A stretch of DNA of 64,000 bases, taken from Amycolatopsis sp. EV170708-02-1. GTDB lineage: Bacteria > Actinomycetota > Actinomycetes > Mycobacteriales > Pseudonocardiaceae. The position numbers and the translations under genes were made by a program. The notes beneath the pieces are model-generated. The model ran no database searches. It was not told the DNA's origin and saw nothing but the letters and a program-made list of their open reading frames with translations. This document shows, piece after piece, positions 39,277 through 48,974 of the stretch. How positions within the stretch are numbered: the stretch's first letter is position 1; every line of letters begins with the position of its first letter. The DNA lies in assembly GCF_022479115.1 (NCBI RefSeq), contig NZ_CP092497.1, forward strand, positions 9,300,001 through 9,364,000, written 5' to 3'.

Positions 39277-39361
39277 AGGGCTGAAGGGGCCTTTCCCCGC
39301 ATGAGACGTGGCGAAAGCGTCCTTCACCGCGTGTCATGCGGGGAAAGCGTCCTTCAGCCCT
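39277..39361. repeat. Long imperfect palindrome with internal direct repeat
   Basis: Arms of 28 nt (39277-39304 and 39334-39361) pair with about three mismatches; the outer part contains the 19-nt-family arm GAAGGGGCCTTTCCCCGCA (39283-39301). The 29-nt loop carries GAAAGCGTCCTTCA, repeated in the right arm. It lies between convergent genes and probably terminates both; the PEBP stop codon is inside the right arm. Confidence 0.75.
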
Positions 39362-39893
39362 TGTTCTCGTGCAGGGCCGTGAGCGACGCCCGGGCGATGG
39401 CGTGGCCGAAGAGGTTGAAGCCGAGGAACGCCGGCGTCGCGTCTTCGCCGACGTCCAGCTTTTCGACGTCGACAGCGTGCACCGTGAAGATGTACCGGTG
39501 CGGCCCGTGTCCGGGCGGCGGGGCCGCGCCGAGGAACTGCCTCACGCCACCGTCCCCCTTCAGGGTGACGGCACCTTCCGGCAGGCCGGTGCCCGCTTCG
39601 TCGCCTGCGTTCGCGGCCAGCGCGGTCACCGACGCGGGGATGTCGAACACCGCCCAGTGCCAGAATCCGCTCGCCGTCGGGGCGTCGGGGTCGTAACAGG
39701 TCACGGCGAAACTCTTGGTCTCCGCGGGGAAACCCTCCCAGGACAGCTGCGGGGAACGGTCCTCGCCACCCGCGCCGAAGATCCCGGAAAGCTGGGGTTT
39801 CGGCAGGAAGCCGCCTTCCTCGATGTCGGTGCTGCTCAGGGTGAAGGCAGGCAGATCGGGCAGGAAGTCGTACGGATCGGGTGCCTGCGGCAT
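39354..39893 (-). CDS. YbhB/YbcL family (PEBP/Raf kinase inhibitor-like) protein
   Basis: 179 aa from ATG 39893, with AGGAGG 4 nt upstream. The phosphatidylethanolamine-binding protein fold is clear: [45 protein letters not shown] (DPDAP ligand site) and [18 protein letters not shown] (GxHRY motif). No signal peptide. Bacterial members have no settled function. The stop codon is embedded in a terminator palindrome. Confidence 0.92.
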   Translation of the reverse strand: MPQAPDPYDFLPDLPAFTLSSTDIEEGGFLPKPQLSGIFGAGGEDRSPQLSWEGFPAETKSFAVTCYDPDAPTASGFWHWAVFDIPASVTALAANAGDEAGTGLPEGAVTLKGDGGVRQFLGAAPPPGHGPHRYIFTVHAVDVEKLDVGEDATPAFLGFNLFGHAIARASLTALHENKG

Positions 39894-40054
39894 GCGTCCT
39901 CCTGGTCGTTGAACAGATGACGGAGCCAGGTTATGACCCCGAGGCCCCGGGCGCGGGTTCAGGGACGAATCCGGGGGTTACCCCTATGTCCAACCCGCCG
40001 CGCTGCCCTTAGCGTCGAGCTACACGAAAACCTGCTCTGGAGGGACTCAAGACC

Positions 40055-40822
40055 ATGGCGCGCCCACTCCTCGCGATCGGAGGCATCGCGTTGATCGGCG
40101 TCGGTGTCCTCACCGGCCTCGGCTGGTGGTGGCCGTCCGACGCGGAGGCCACCTCGGAGGTCACCCAGCCGATCCGCAGCGTGCGGATCGACAACGACGA
40201 GGGCGGGGTCAAGATCCGCGCCGGCGAGGGGCCGGTCCGGGTCCACCAGGAGTTCGAGTACCGCTGGAACAAGCCGGGCGACTCGTTCCGCGTGGAAGGC
40301 GACACGCTGGTCCTCGCCGGATGCGGCACCACTTGCGAGGTCCGCTACGACGTGGTTGTCCCCGCGGGCATCCCGGTCTCCGGCAAGCTGGACTCGGGGG
40401 CGCTCGACATCGCCGGAGTGTCCACTGTGGACGTCATGGTCGATTCCGGCGCCGTTTCCGTTGCGGACGTGCCGGGCACGGTGAAGGTGCGGTCCGACGC
40501 CGGCCGCGTCGAGTTGGCGAACATCGGCCAGGCCGTCACCGTGCAGGCGGCTTCCGGTGCCATCAAGGGGGAACGGCTCGGCGGCAACGTCGAGGCGCGC
40601 ACCGACAGCGGTCGCATCGAACTCGAACTCCTCAAGGGCGCCGACGTCACCGCGCGGACCGACAGCGGTTCGGTCGAGGTCACCGTCCCGCCCGGCGAGT
40701 ACAACGTCACCGGCGACTCCGGCAGCGGCCACCGCGACATCGACGTGAATCAGTCCGGTTCGGCCCAGCACAAGCTCGATCTCAACACCGACAGCGGAAG
40801 CGTCAAGGTCAAAGCGGCCTGA
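40055..40822 (+). CDS. DUF4097-like beta-repeat protein with N-terminal membrane anchor
   Basis: 255 aa from ATG 40055, with GGAGGGA upstream. One N-terminal helix (LLAIGGIALIGVGVLTGLGWWW) is followed by an exported beta-solenoid with short repeats: VSGKLDSGALDIAGV, DVMVDSGAVSVADV, KVRSDAGRVELANI, VEARTDSGRIELELL, VTARTDSGSVEVTV. Ser-Gly/Asp-Ser-Gly turns mark each rung. Two Cys (GCGTTCEV) could form a disulfide. Family DUF4097 is thought to be adhesin-like, role unknown. A lipoprotein paralogue follows. Confidence 0.85.
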   Translation: MARPLLAIGGIALIGVGVLTGLGWWWPSDAEATSEVTQPIRSVRIDNDEGGVKIRAGEGPVRVHQEFEYRWNKPGDSFRVEGDTLVLAGCGTTCEVRYDVVVPAGIPVSGKLDSGALDIAGVSTVDVMVDSGAVSVADVPGTVKVRSDAGRVELANIGQAVTVQAASGAIKGERLGGNVEARTDSGRIELELLKGADVTARTDSGSVEVTVPPGEYNVTGDSGSGHRDIDVNQSGSAQHKLDLNTDSGSVKVKAA

Positions 40823-40849
40823 CCGACTTTATCGGGGGAATACTTTCTC

Positions 40850-41521
40850 ATGGGGAACAAGGAGAAGCGCGTCCTCGGCGCGCTCGCTCTCGGCGCGCTG
40901 ACCGCCTTCGGGATCGTCGGCTGCACAGGGGAAGACCAGCAGAAGCTGAGTGACGGCGCGCCCGTCACCGAGCAGATCACCGCGATCCGGGTGGACGTCC
41001 CGGTCGGCGCGGTCGTGCTCCGGGTCGAGGACGGCGCGCCCGTCTCACTGCGCCGCGAAGTGACGTACACCGGCAAGAATCCCGGAAAGACGTACAGCGT
41101 CGAGAACGGCACGCTGGTCCTCGGCGGCTGTCAGCAGTGCGGCGTGGATTACGACGTCGTGGTGCCGCGCGAGCTGGCGATCTCCGGGTCCATCGGCACC
41201 GGCAAGATCACCCTCGCCCGCGCCGCCTCGGTCGATTTGAAGGGCGACGTCGGCGACTTCAAGGTGATGAACACGTCCGGTCCGGTCAACCTGCGCACCG
41301 GCACCGGCGACATCGAGGTCGGTCTCGCGAAGCCGGGCGCGGTCACGGCGAACGCGGAGGTCGGCAAGGTCCTCGTCACCGTTCCCGACGGCGCGTACCA
41401 GGTCCGCGCGAAGGCGGAGGTCGGCAAGGTCGAGACCGGCGGCGTCCGGCAGGACCAGGCTTCGGCGAACGTCCTGGACCTCCAGTCCGGCACCGGTTCG
41501 ATCACGGTGAAGCCCGCATGA
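40850..41521 (+). CDS. DUF4097-like lipoprotein, paralogue of the preceding gene
   Basis: 223 aa from ATG 40850. Signal MGNKEKRVLGALALGALTAF followed by lipobox IVGC. The body repeats the neighbour's plan: ITAIRVDVPVGAVVLRVEDGAPVSLRREVTYTGKNPGKTYSVENGTLVLGGCQQCGVDYDVVVPRE-type core, then rungs ISGSIGTGKITLARA, DFKVMNTSGPVNLRTGTGDIEV. The two Cys are conserved in spacing. Anchored to the membrane outer face by lipid instead of a helix. Its stop overlaps the peptidase start (ATGA). Confidence 0.85.
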   Translation: MGNKEKRVLGALALGALTAFGIVGCTGEDQQKLSDGAPVTEQITAIRVDVPVGAVVLRVEDGAPVSLRREVTYTGKNPGKTYSVENGTLVLGGCQQCGVDYDVVVPRELAISGSIGTGKITLARAASVDLKGDVGDFKVMNTSGPVNLRTGTGDIEVGLAKPGAVTANAEVGKVLVTVPDGAYQVRAKAEVGKVETGGVRQDQASANVLDLQSGTGSITVKPA

Positions 41522-42924
41522 AGGCTCTCGCCACCGTCGCCGCGTTGACCCTGCTGCCGCTCACCGCGCTGCCTGCGTCCGCCGCGTCCGGGATCGACTG
41601 GAAGCCGTGCGCGACCGAGTACGCGCCGACGCTGGAATGCGCGAACCTCCGGGTGAGCGGTGGTTTTTCGATCGCGCTGGCGAAGCTGCCCGCGACCGAT
41701 CCCGCCCGCCGCGTCGGTTCGCTGCTGACGAATCCGGGCGGTCCCGGTGGCGCCGGGGTCACCGTGCTCAAGTACGGCGGCCGCGGTTTCGCGCTGGACA
41801 AGCCGGAAATGGCCGAGGTGCGGCAGCGGTTCGACGTCATCGGCTTCGATCCGCGCGGCGTCGGCGAAAGCACGCCCGCGATCGCCTGCGGGCCGGATCT
41901 GCACGATCCGGCGATCAGCCGCTTTCCGCGAAGCCGTGCCGATTACGACCAGCTGCTCGCGCACAACCGCGCCTCGGGCGAGGAATGCCTGAAGCGGACC
42001 GGGCCCAAACTGTCCTCTGTGGACACTTGGCACGCCGCGGACGACATCGAAGCGATCCGGGGCGCTCTCGGCGAGCCGAAGGTGAACTGGCTCGGCGTCT
42101 CCTACGGTTCCGAACTCGGCGCCGTGTACGCGGAGAAGTACCCGAACCGCATCCGGACGATGGTGCTCGACGGCGCCGTCGACCACTCGCGGCCGACCAG
42201 GCAGGCGGTCCTCGAAGAGGCCATCGCGACCGAAAGCGCGCTCAAGGACTTCGCGAAGTGGTGCACGACGTCGGCCGACTGCGTGCTTCGCGGCAAGGAT
42301 GTCCTCGCCGCCTATGACGCGCTGATGCGGACGCCCGGCGGTGTGCCGTCGAAGCAGCTCGGCCGGAAGGTGACCGCCGAGGAGATGGCGGCCGGCGTCT
42401 ACGGCGGCCTCATCCTGCCCGCGTTCTGGCCGGACCTGGCGAAGGGGATCGAGGCCGCGGCAGCGGGCGACGCCGACGGGTTGCTGCCGTACTCGCAGCT
42501 GGATCCGTCCTACGGCGCATATCGCGCGATCGGCTGTCACGACTTCGGCTCGCCGTTCACCTCCTACGCCGACATGAGGGCGATGCAGGGACTGGTGAAG
42601 ACGCTCTCGCCGCACGGCTGGCGGTACTCGGAGTTCTGGGACATGGCGAGCGGGTGCGCGGGCTGGCCGGTGCCGCCGGCGTACCTGCCGCGGCCGCAGA
42701 AGGTGACCGGCGCCGCGCCGATCCTCGTGGTCGGCGGCGAACACGATCCGGCGACGCCGCTCGTTTGGGCGAAGGGGCTCACGAGGAACATCGAGAACTC
42801 GACGTTGCTCGTCGACGCCGGGTACGGGCACACGGGGCTGCTGAACTCGGCCTGCGTGCGCACCCAAGAGGTGAAGTACCTGGTGATCGGCGTCACACCC
42901 GCTCCGGGCACGGTCTGCCGGTAG
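41518..42924 (+). CDS. Secreted alpha/beta hydrolase, tripeptidyl aminopeptidase type
   Basis: 468 aa from ATG 41518, coupled by ATGA to the lipoprotein gene. Sec signal MKALATVAALTLLPLTALPASAAS. Serine-peptidase S33-like features: GSLLTNPGGPGGAGV (oxyanion), FDVIGFDPRGVGESTP, nucleophile elbow LGVSYGSELG, acid ILVVGGEHDPATP and His in DAGYGHTGL, with the family's C-terminal TAP-like domain (Cys CASGCAGW region reads DMASGCAGWPVP). Streptomyces relatives cut tripeptides from N-termini. Together with two beta-repeat proteins it forms an exported cell-envelope operon. Confidence 0.9.
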   Translation: MKALATVAALTLLPLTALPASAASGIDWKPCATEYAPTLECANLRVSGGFSIALAKLPATDPARRVGSLLTNPGGPGGAGVTVLKYGGRGFALDKPEMAEVRQRFDVIGFDPRGVGESTPAIACGPDLHDPAISRFPRSRADYDQLLAHNRASGEECLKRTGPKLSSVDTWHAADDIEAIRGALGEPKVNWLGVSYGSELGAVYAEKYPNRIRTMVLDGAVDHSRPTRQAVLEEAIATESALKDFAKWCTTSADCVLRGKDVLAAYDALMRTPGGVPSKQLGRKVTAEEMAAGVYGGLILPAFWPDLAKGIEAAAAGDADGLLPYSQLDPSYGAYRAIGCHDFGSPFTSYADMRAMQGLVKTLSPHGWRYSEFWDMASGCAGWPVPPAYLPRPQKVTGAAPILVVGGEHDPATPLVWAKGLTRNIENSTLLVDAGYGHTGLLNSACVRTQEVKYLVIGVTPAPGTVCR

Positions 42925-42968
42925 TCCGGGAACAAGGCGACCGCGCCGCTCGTTGAGCCGGATACAAG

Positions 42969-42989
42969 GTTGAGTGAGGGTGACTCAAG
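42969..42989 (+). promoter_or_regulatory. HAIR element (HspR operator) upstream of dnaK
   Basis: GTTGAGT-N7-ACTCAAG matches the HspR-associated inverted repeat consensus CTTGAGT-N7-ACTCAAG with one change. A partial second site, TTGAG-CCC-ACTCAAG, lies at 43031-43045. Between them, TTGACG (42996-43001) and GATACA (43018-43023), 16 nt apart, make a plausible promoter. HspR with DnaK would bind here and shut the operon when DnaK is free. Confidence 0.88.
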
Positions 42990-43090
42990 TCCGGCTTGAC
43001 GGAAGCCCCACCATCCCGATACAACTTGCGTTGAGCCCACTCAAGGTGGGCGAGAACGTGCAGGTCACGAACTAGCAGGAGGATCACACC

Positions 43091-44958
<1,868 letters not shown>

Positions 44959-44962
<4 letters not shown>

Positions 44963-45699
44963 CGGGACGCTACGACGAAACCGAGGGCCGGGGCCCGGAG
45001 GAACCGGTGGTCGTGCGGGACCGTAGGCGGATCGACCCGCTGACCGGCGAGATCCGCCCGGCCGCCCCGGCCGCCGAACCCCAGGACGGCCCTAAGCACG
45101 CCGCCCCGGCCGAAGAGGCCACCGAGCCGGAGCCCGCGGCACACGCGGGCCCCGGCCTCGGGGAGTCCCTTGTGGACGATTCGGTGTCGGTGGCCACCGG
45201 CCTGGAGAAGGAGCTGGCGGAACGCACCGCCGACCTCCAGCGCCTCCAGGCGGAGTACGCCAACTACCGCAAGCGGGTCGATCGCGACCGCGAGCAGGTC
45301 GTCGTCGGCGCGAAGGCGTCGGTCGTCGGAGACCTGCTCCCGCTGCTCGACGACCTCGAGCGCGCGGAGCAGCACGGCGATCTGACCGGTGCCTTCAAGG
45401 CGGTCGGCGAGAAGCTGGTCGGCAGCCTGCAGCGGTCGGGCCTCGAACCGTTCGGCACCGAGGGCGAGCCCTTCGACCCGAGCGTGCACGAGGCGGTGCA
45501 GCACAGCACGTCGCCGGACGTCACCGGGCCGACGGTCACCATGGTCATGCGCCGCGGTTACCGCTTCGGCGAGCGTGTGCTGCGCCCGGCGATGGTCGGG
45601 GTCACCGACCACGAGCCGGGCGGCGACGCCCCGGTGGACCCGCCGGTGGGCGGCGAGCTGCCGCTCGAGGGCGAACTTTTCGATGAGAACAACCGCTGA
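44959..45699 (+). CDS. grpE: Nucleotide exchange factor GrpE
   Basis: 246 aa from GTG 44959, overlapping the dnaK stop by 4 nt. It releases ADP from DnaK. The N-terminal 65 residues are an acidic, Pro/Ala-rich extension; then the coiled coil [31 protein letters not shown] and the beta-wing domain [21 protein letters not shown] with [18 protein letters not shown]. Both conserved regions are intact. The extension at both ends is longer than in E. coli, as usual in this group. Confidence 0.97.
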
Positions 45700-45732
45700 T
45701 CGGCGATACGGCGTGAAAGGAGGAGACGTTCG

Positions 45733-46904
45733 GTGAGTGCACGGGAATGGATCGGTAAGGACTTCTACCGTGAACTGGGCGTCTCCTCCGACGCCACCGC
45801 GGACGAGATCAAGAAGGCGTACCGCAAGCTCGCCAAGGAGAACCACCCCGACGCCAACGCGGGCAACGCGGAGGCCGAGAAGAAGTTCAAGGCGGTCTCC
45901 GAGGCGTACGGCGTGCTGTCCGACACGTCCAAGCGCAAGGAGTACGACGAGGCTCGCCGCCTCTTCGGCTCCGGCGGTCCCGGTGGCTTCGGCTTCCCGG
46001 GCGGTGGTGGCGGCGGCGGTTTCGACGTCGGCGACATCTTCGGCCAGGCGGGTCAGCAGCAGGGCGGCTTCGGCGGTCTCGGCGACATCCTCGGCGGGCT
46101 GTTCGGCCGCCGCGGCGCCGCGGCCGGTGCCACGGCGAACCGGCCGCAACGCGGCGCGGACGTGGAGACCGACGTCCGGATCGATTTCGCCGAGGCGGTC
46201 AAGGGCGCGACCCTGCCGCTGCGGCTGTCGAGCCCGGCGACCTGTTCCACCTGCGGTGGCAACGGCGCGAAACCGGGGACTTCCCGAGGACGTGCGCGAC
46301 CTGCCAGGGCAGCGGGCTGGTCAGCCGCAGCCAGGGCGCGTTCGCGTTCTCCGAGCCGTGCCGTGACTGCCGCGGCCGCGGGAAGATCATCGACGACCCG
46401 TGCCCGGAATGCGCGGGCGAGGGCGTCAGCACCCGCACCCGCACCCTGACCGTGCGGATCCCGCCGGGCGTCGCCGACGACCAGCGAATCCGGCTGGCGG
46501 GCCAGGGCGAACCGGGCCGTGGCGGGGCGCAGCCGGGCGATCTGTACGTCCGGGTGCACGTCGCTCCGCACACGTTGTTCGGGCGCAAGGACCTCGACCT
46601 GACGATCACCGTGCCGGTGTCCTTCGCGGAGCTGGCCCTCGGCGGCACGATCACCGTGCCGACGCTCGAGGGCAAGGTCTCGCTGAAGGTGCCGCAAGGT
46701 ACGGCGAGCGGTCGCGTGCTTCGCGTGCGCGGCAAGGGAATCGCGAAGCGTGACGGCTCGCAGGGCGATCTGCTGGTCACCTTGCAGGCGGCCATTCCGG
46801 CCAAACTGGACGACAAGGCCCGTGAAGCGCTGGAGGCCTACGCGGAGGCCATGGCCGGCCACGACCCGCGACCGGAGATCACCGAACTTCTCGAAGGCAG
46901 GTGA
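45733..46904 (+). CDS. dnaJ: DnaJ chaperone, interrupted by a one-base frameshift
   Basis: GTG 45733 start, 33 nt after grpE. The first frame gives the J-domain (DFYRELGVSSDATADEIKKAYRKLAKENHPD, HPD present), the Gly/Phe region and the first zinc repeat CSTCGGNGAKPGTS. At 46283-46285 a run of three C appears one short: reading with an extra C restores PRTCATCQGSG, CRDCRGRG and CPECAGEG, the missing three CxxCxGxG repeats, and the substrate domain to 46904. Without correction the product is 238 aa with a nonsense tail from 46286. Because the operon is otherwise intact and hspR overlaps the dnaJ stop, a base-calling error or very recent mutation is most likely. Corrected length about 391 aa. 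Confidence 0.9.
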
Positions 46905-47338
46905 GCACGATGTTCGGCGGGTTGCCGCACGGTGCGGACGAGGACACGCCGGTGTTCGTCATTTCGGTGGCGGCGCAGCTGTCCGGCCTGCACGCGCAGA
47001 CCCTGCGGTCCTACGACCGCCAGGGTCTCGTGTCGCCGGGCCGGACCTCCGGCGGTGGACGGCGTTACTCGATGCGGGACATCGCGTTGCTGCGCGAAGT
47101 GCAGCGACTGTCCCAAGAGGACGGTGTCAACCTCGCAGGCATCAAGCGGATCATCGAGCTGGAGAACCAGGTCGACGCGCTCCGCGCGCGCATCGCCGAG
47201 CTGACCGAAGAGCTCACGGCGGCGTACCTCACCGCCGAACAGACGGCCGCGGCCGTGCACGCCTCGTACCGCAAGGATCTCGTTCCCCTGCGGCAGCAGA
47301 CGGCACTCGTGGTCTGGAAGCCCAAAAAACGCACCTAG
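46901..47338 (+). CDS. hspR: MerR-family heat shock repressor HspR
   Basis: 145 aa from GTG 46901, overlapping the dnaJ stop (GTGA); ATG 46910 is an alternative. The MerR-type HTH is VFVISVAAQLSGLHAQTLRSYDRQGLVSPGRTSGGGRRYSMRDIALLREVQRLSQEDGVNLAGIKRIIELENQV, continuing into a coiled coil. The C-terminus KDLVPLRQQTALVVWKPKKRT is typical of HspR. It binds HAIR sites with DnaK as co-repressor. Both expected targets, the dnaK operon and clpB, are in this window with matching sites. Confidence 0.96.
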   Translation: MSTMFGGLPHGADEDTPVFVISVAAQLSGLHAQTLRSYDRQGLVSPGRTSGGGRRYSMRDIALLREVQRLSQEDGVNLAGIKRIIELENQVDALRARIAELTEELTAAYLTAEQTAAAVHASYRKDLVPLRQQTALVVWKPKKRT

Positions 47339-47340
47339 TC

Positions 47341-47450
47341 TCGCGTGCTCGAACGCGTCACTCGCGTGCTTGAAGACGTCACAAGCGTGCTTGAGGCCGT
47401 AACTCACGAGTTACGGCCTCAAGCACGTGAGTTACGCCTTCAAGCACGCG
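47341..47450. repeat. Array of about 21-nt units arranged as a long palindrome
   Basis: Three forward units of the form TCGCGTGCTYGAAnRCGTCAC (47341, 47362 and, diverged, 47383) are followed by two inverted units. The arms 47363-47403 and 47410-47450 pair with several mismatches around the centre ACTCACGAGT, with the central GAGGCCGTAACTC matched exactly. It lies between the convergent hspR and DUF305 genes and probably ends both transcripts. Confidence 0.7.
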
Positions 47451-47468
47451 AAGTACGGCTTCGGTGCG

Positions 47469-48065
47469 TCACTGGCCGGGCACCAGGGTCCGGATCTGCT
47501 GGACCTCGCCGGTGCGCGAGTCCTGGATCCGCTGCGCCAGCGCCTTCGACTCGGGGTTCTTCCCGTCCTTCAGCTCGGTCCTCGCCAGCGCGACCCCGTT
47601 GTGCTGGTGCGCGACGAAGATGTCCGCGAAGTCGAGGCTGAACTCCGCACCATCCTTTTTGGACAGTGCTTCGAGCAGTCCCTTGTCGGTGAGCCCGTCG
47701 CCGCCGTGATGGTGGTGCGCGTGCGGATCGGCCGAACCCGTCTCGGGTTTGCCCCAGGCCTTGAGCCAGTTCCGCATGTCGGTGGTCTCGGTCTGCTGCG
47801 TCGCCTCGATCGCGGCCGCGAGATCCTTGAGCTCCTGTTTCTGCGCCTGCTTGGTCTTGACCAGCTTGACGATCTCCACGCCCTGATTGTTGTGGGCGAT
47901 CATCATCTGCAGGAACATCACGTCGGCGTCGTTGTACTCCGCGGACGCCCCGGCCGACTGGGGGACGGGGGAGAGCGGGGCGCCCGCGGTACCTGGTGAG
48001 CCGTCGCCGGCCCCGCAGCCCGCGAGGGCCACGAGACCGGCGACGAGAACGAGGGCCAGCTTCAC
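47469..48065 (-). CDS. DUF305 lipoprotein with His cluster, possible copper-binding protein
   Basis: 198 aa from GTG 48065, overlapping the LPMO stop by 4 nt. Signal MKLALVLVAGLVA with lipobox LAGC. The DUF305 four-helix domain follows: YNDADVMFLQMMIAHNNQGVEIVKLV and, later, DFADIFVAHQHNGVALARTEL, each with the characteristic Met/His pattern (MMIAHN, VAHQHN). Between them is a metal-site-like stretch ADPHAHHHHGGDG. DUF305 proteins are often found with copper handling genes. Coupling to a copper-dependent LPMO suggests it stores or delivers copper outside the membrane (inference). Confidence 0.85.
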   Translation of the reverse strand: MKLALVLVAGLVALAGCGAGDGSPGTAGAPLSPVPQSAGASAEYNDADVMFLQMMIAHNNQGVEIVKLVKTKQAQKQELKDLAAAIEATQQTETTDMRNWLKAWGKPETGSADPHAHHHHGGDGLTDKGLLEALSKKDGAEFSLDFADIFVAHQHNGVALARTELKDGKNPESKALAQRIQDSRTGEVQQIRTLVPGQ

Positions 48066-48814
48066 TGCCGGGTCCACAGCGCGGGGGTGTTCGGCGGTTC
48101 CCAGCCCTGGATCGCCGTATGCGCCATCTGGCACCGGTAGGTGACGCCGCCGTAGGTCACCGTGCTGCCGACCGTGTACGCCGTCCCGGCCGCCCAGGTG
48201 CCGCCGGTGGGCGGGTTGGCGGTGCTGGTCGGCGGGTTCGAGGTCGTGGGCGGGTTGCTGGTGGTCGGCGGGTTGCTCGTGGTGGGCGGGTTGCCACCGC
48301 CGATCTGCAGGTCGATGCAGCTGTAGAAGGCCATCGGCGTATCCGCGATGTTCCACACGGCGAGCACCTTCTGGCGACCGCTGAAGCCGTTGAGGCTCAC
48401 CGTGTGCGACGTCGGGTCCTTCGGCGCGGAGTTGTTCCCGCTGATGTCGGCGATCTTGGTGCCGCCGATGTAGTACTCGTAGTTCGTGGTGCGGTGGTAG
48501 GCGGTGAACTTCCAGTTGAAGGTCACGCTGTTGCCGACCGACGCGGCGGGCCACGGCTTCGACTCGTCGTTGAGCTCGGCGAACTGGGGAAGCCCGCCGT
48601 TGCAGCTGCGGAGGCCCTTGGGGCCTTCGACGCTCTGGGGTTCGTAGACGATGCTGCCGCAGCCGGACACCTTGCCTTGGGCGCAGTTCGCCTGGCGGCT
48701 GGGCGGGGACAGCACGTAGCCGTGGGCGCTGGCCACCTGCGGGACTGCCACGATGGCGATCGGGGCGAGGATCGCACCGGCGGCGGCTGCCACGAGCTTG
48801 CGTTTGACGGTCAT
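48062..48814 (-). CDS. Secreted AA10 lytic polysaccharide monooxygenase with CBM5/12
   Basis: 250 aa from ATG 48814, with AGGAG 6 nt upstream. The signal ends at VASA, so the mature enzyme starts HGYVLSPPSRQANC; the N-terminal His is half of the copper histidine brace. The second His lies in FKFTAYHRTTNYEYYI-like sequence (reads WKFTAYHRTTNYEYYI). Two disulfide-type Cys pairs are present. A Pro/Thr linker with four NPPTTS repeats leads to a C-terminal CBM5/12 (WAAGTAYTVGSTVTYGGVTYRC, ending ALWTRQ). Oxidative cleavage of chitin or cellulose; the CBM5/12 favours chitin. Its gene is coupled to the DUF305 lipoprotein. Confidence 0.93.
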   Translation of the reverse strand: MTVKRKLVAAAAGAILAPIAIVAVPQVASAHGYVLSPPSRQANCAQGKVSGCGSIVYEPQSVEGPKGLRSCNGGLPQFAELNDESKPWPAASVGNSVTFNWKFTAYHRTTNYEYYIGGTKIADISGNNSAPKDPTSHTVSLNGFSGRQKVLAVWNIADTPMAFYSCIDLQIGGGNPPTTSNPPTTSNPPTTSNPPTSTANPPTGGTWAAGTAYTVGSTVTYGGVTYRCQMAHTAIQGWEPPNTPALWTRQ

Positions 48815-48974
48815 GCCGGCTCCTGGGGGATGGAACGACGGTGTTCCCGTGAAGGGGAGCAATGTGGTCTAGACCATAAATCCGCCGGTGACCGCGGTCA
48901 ATGATTCACTGACCTACTGCTGCGTCGAGCCCAGGTGGAACAGCCGATCGGCCTAATACGAACGAAGCATCGGC

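Noticed and set aside
47341..47450. Repeats that might be a CRISPR array
   Set aside because: Units are adjacent with no unique spacers, switch orientation midway, and no cas gene is near.
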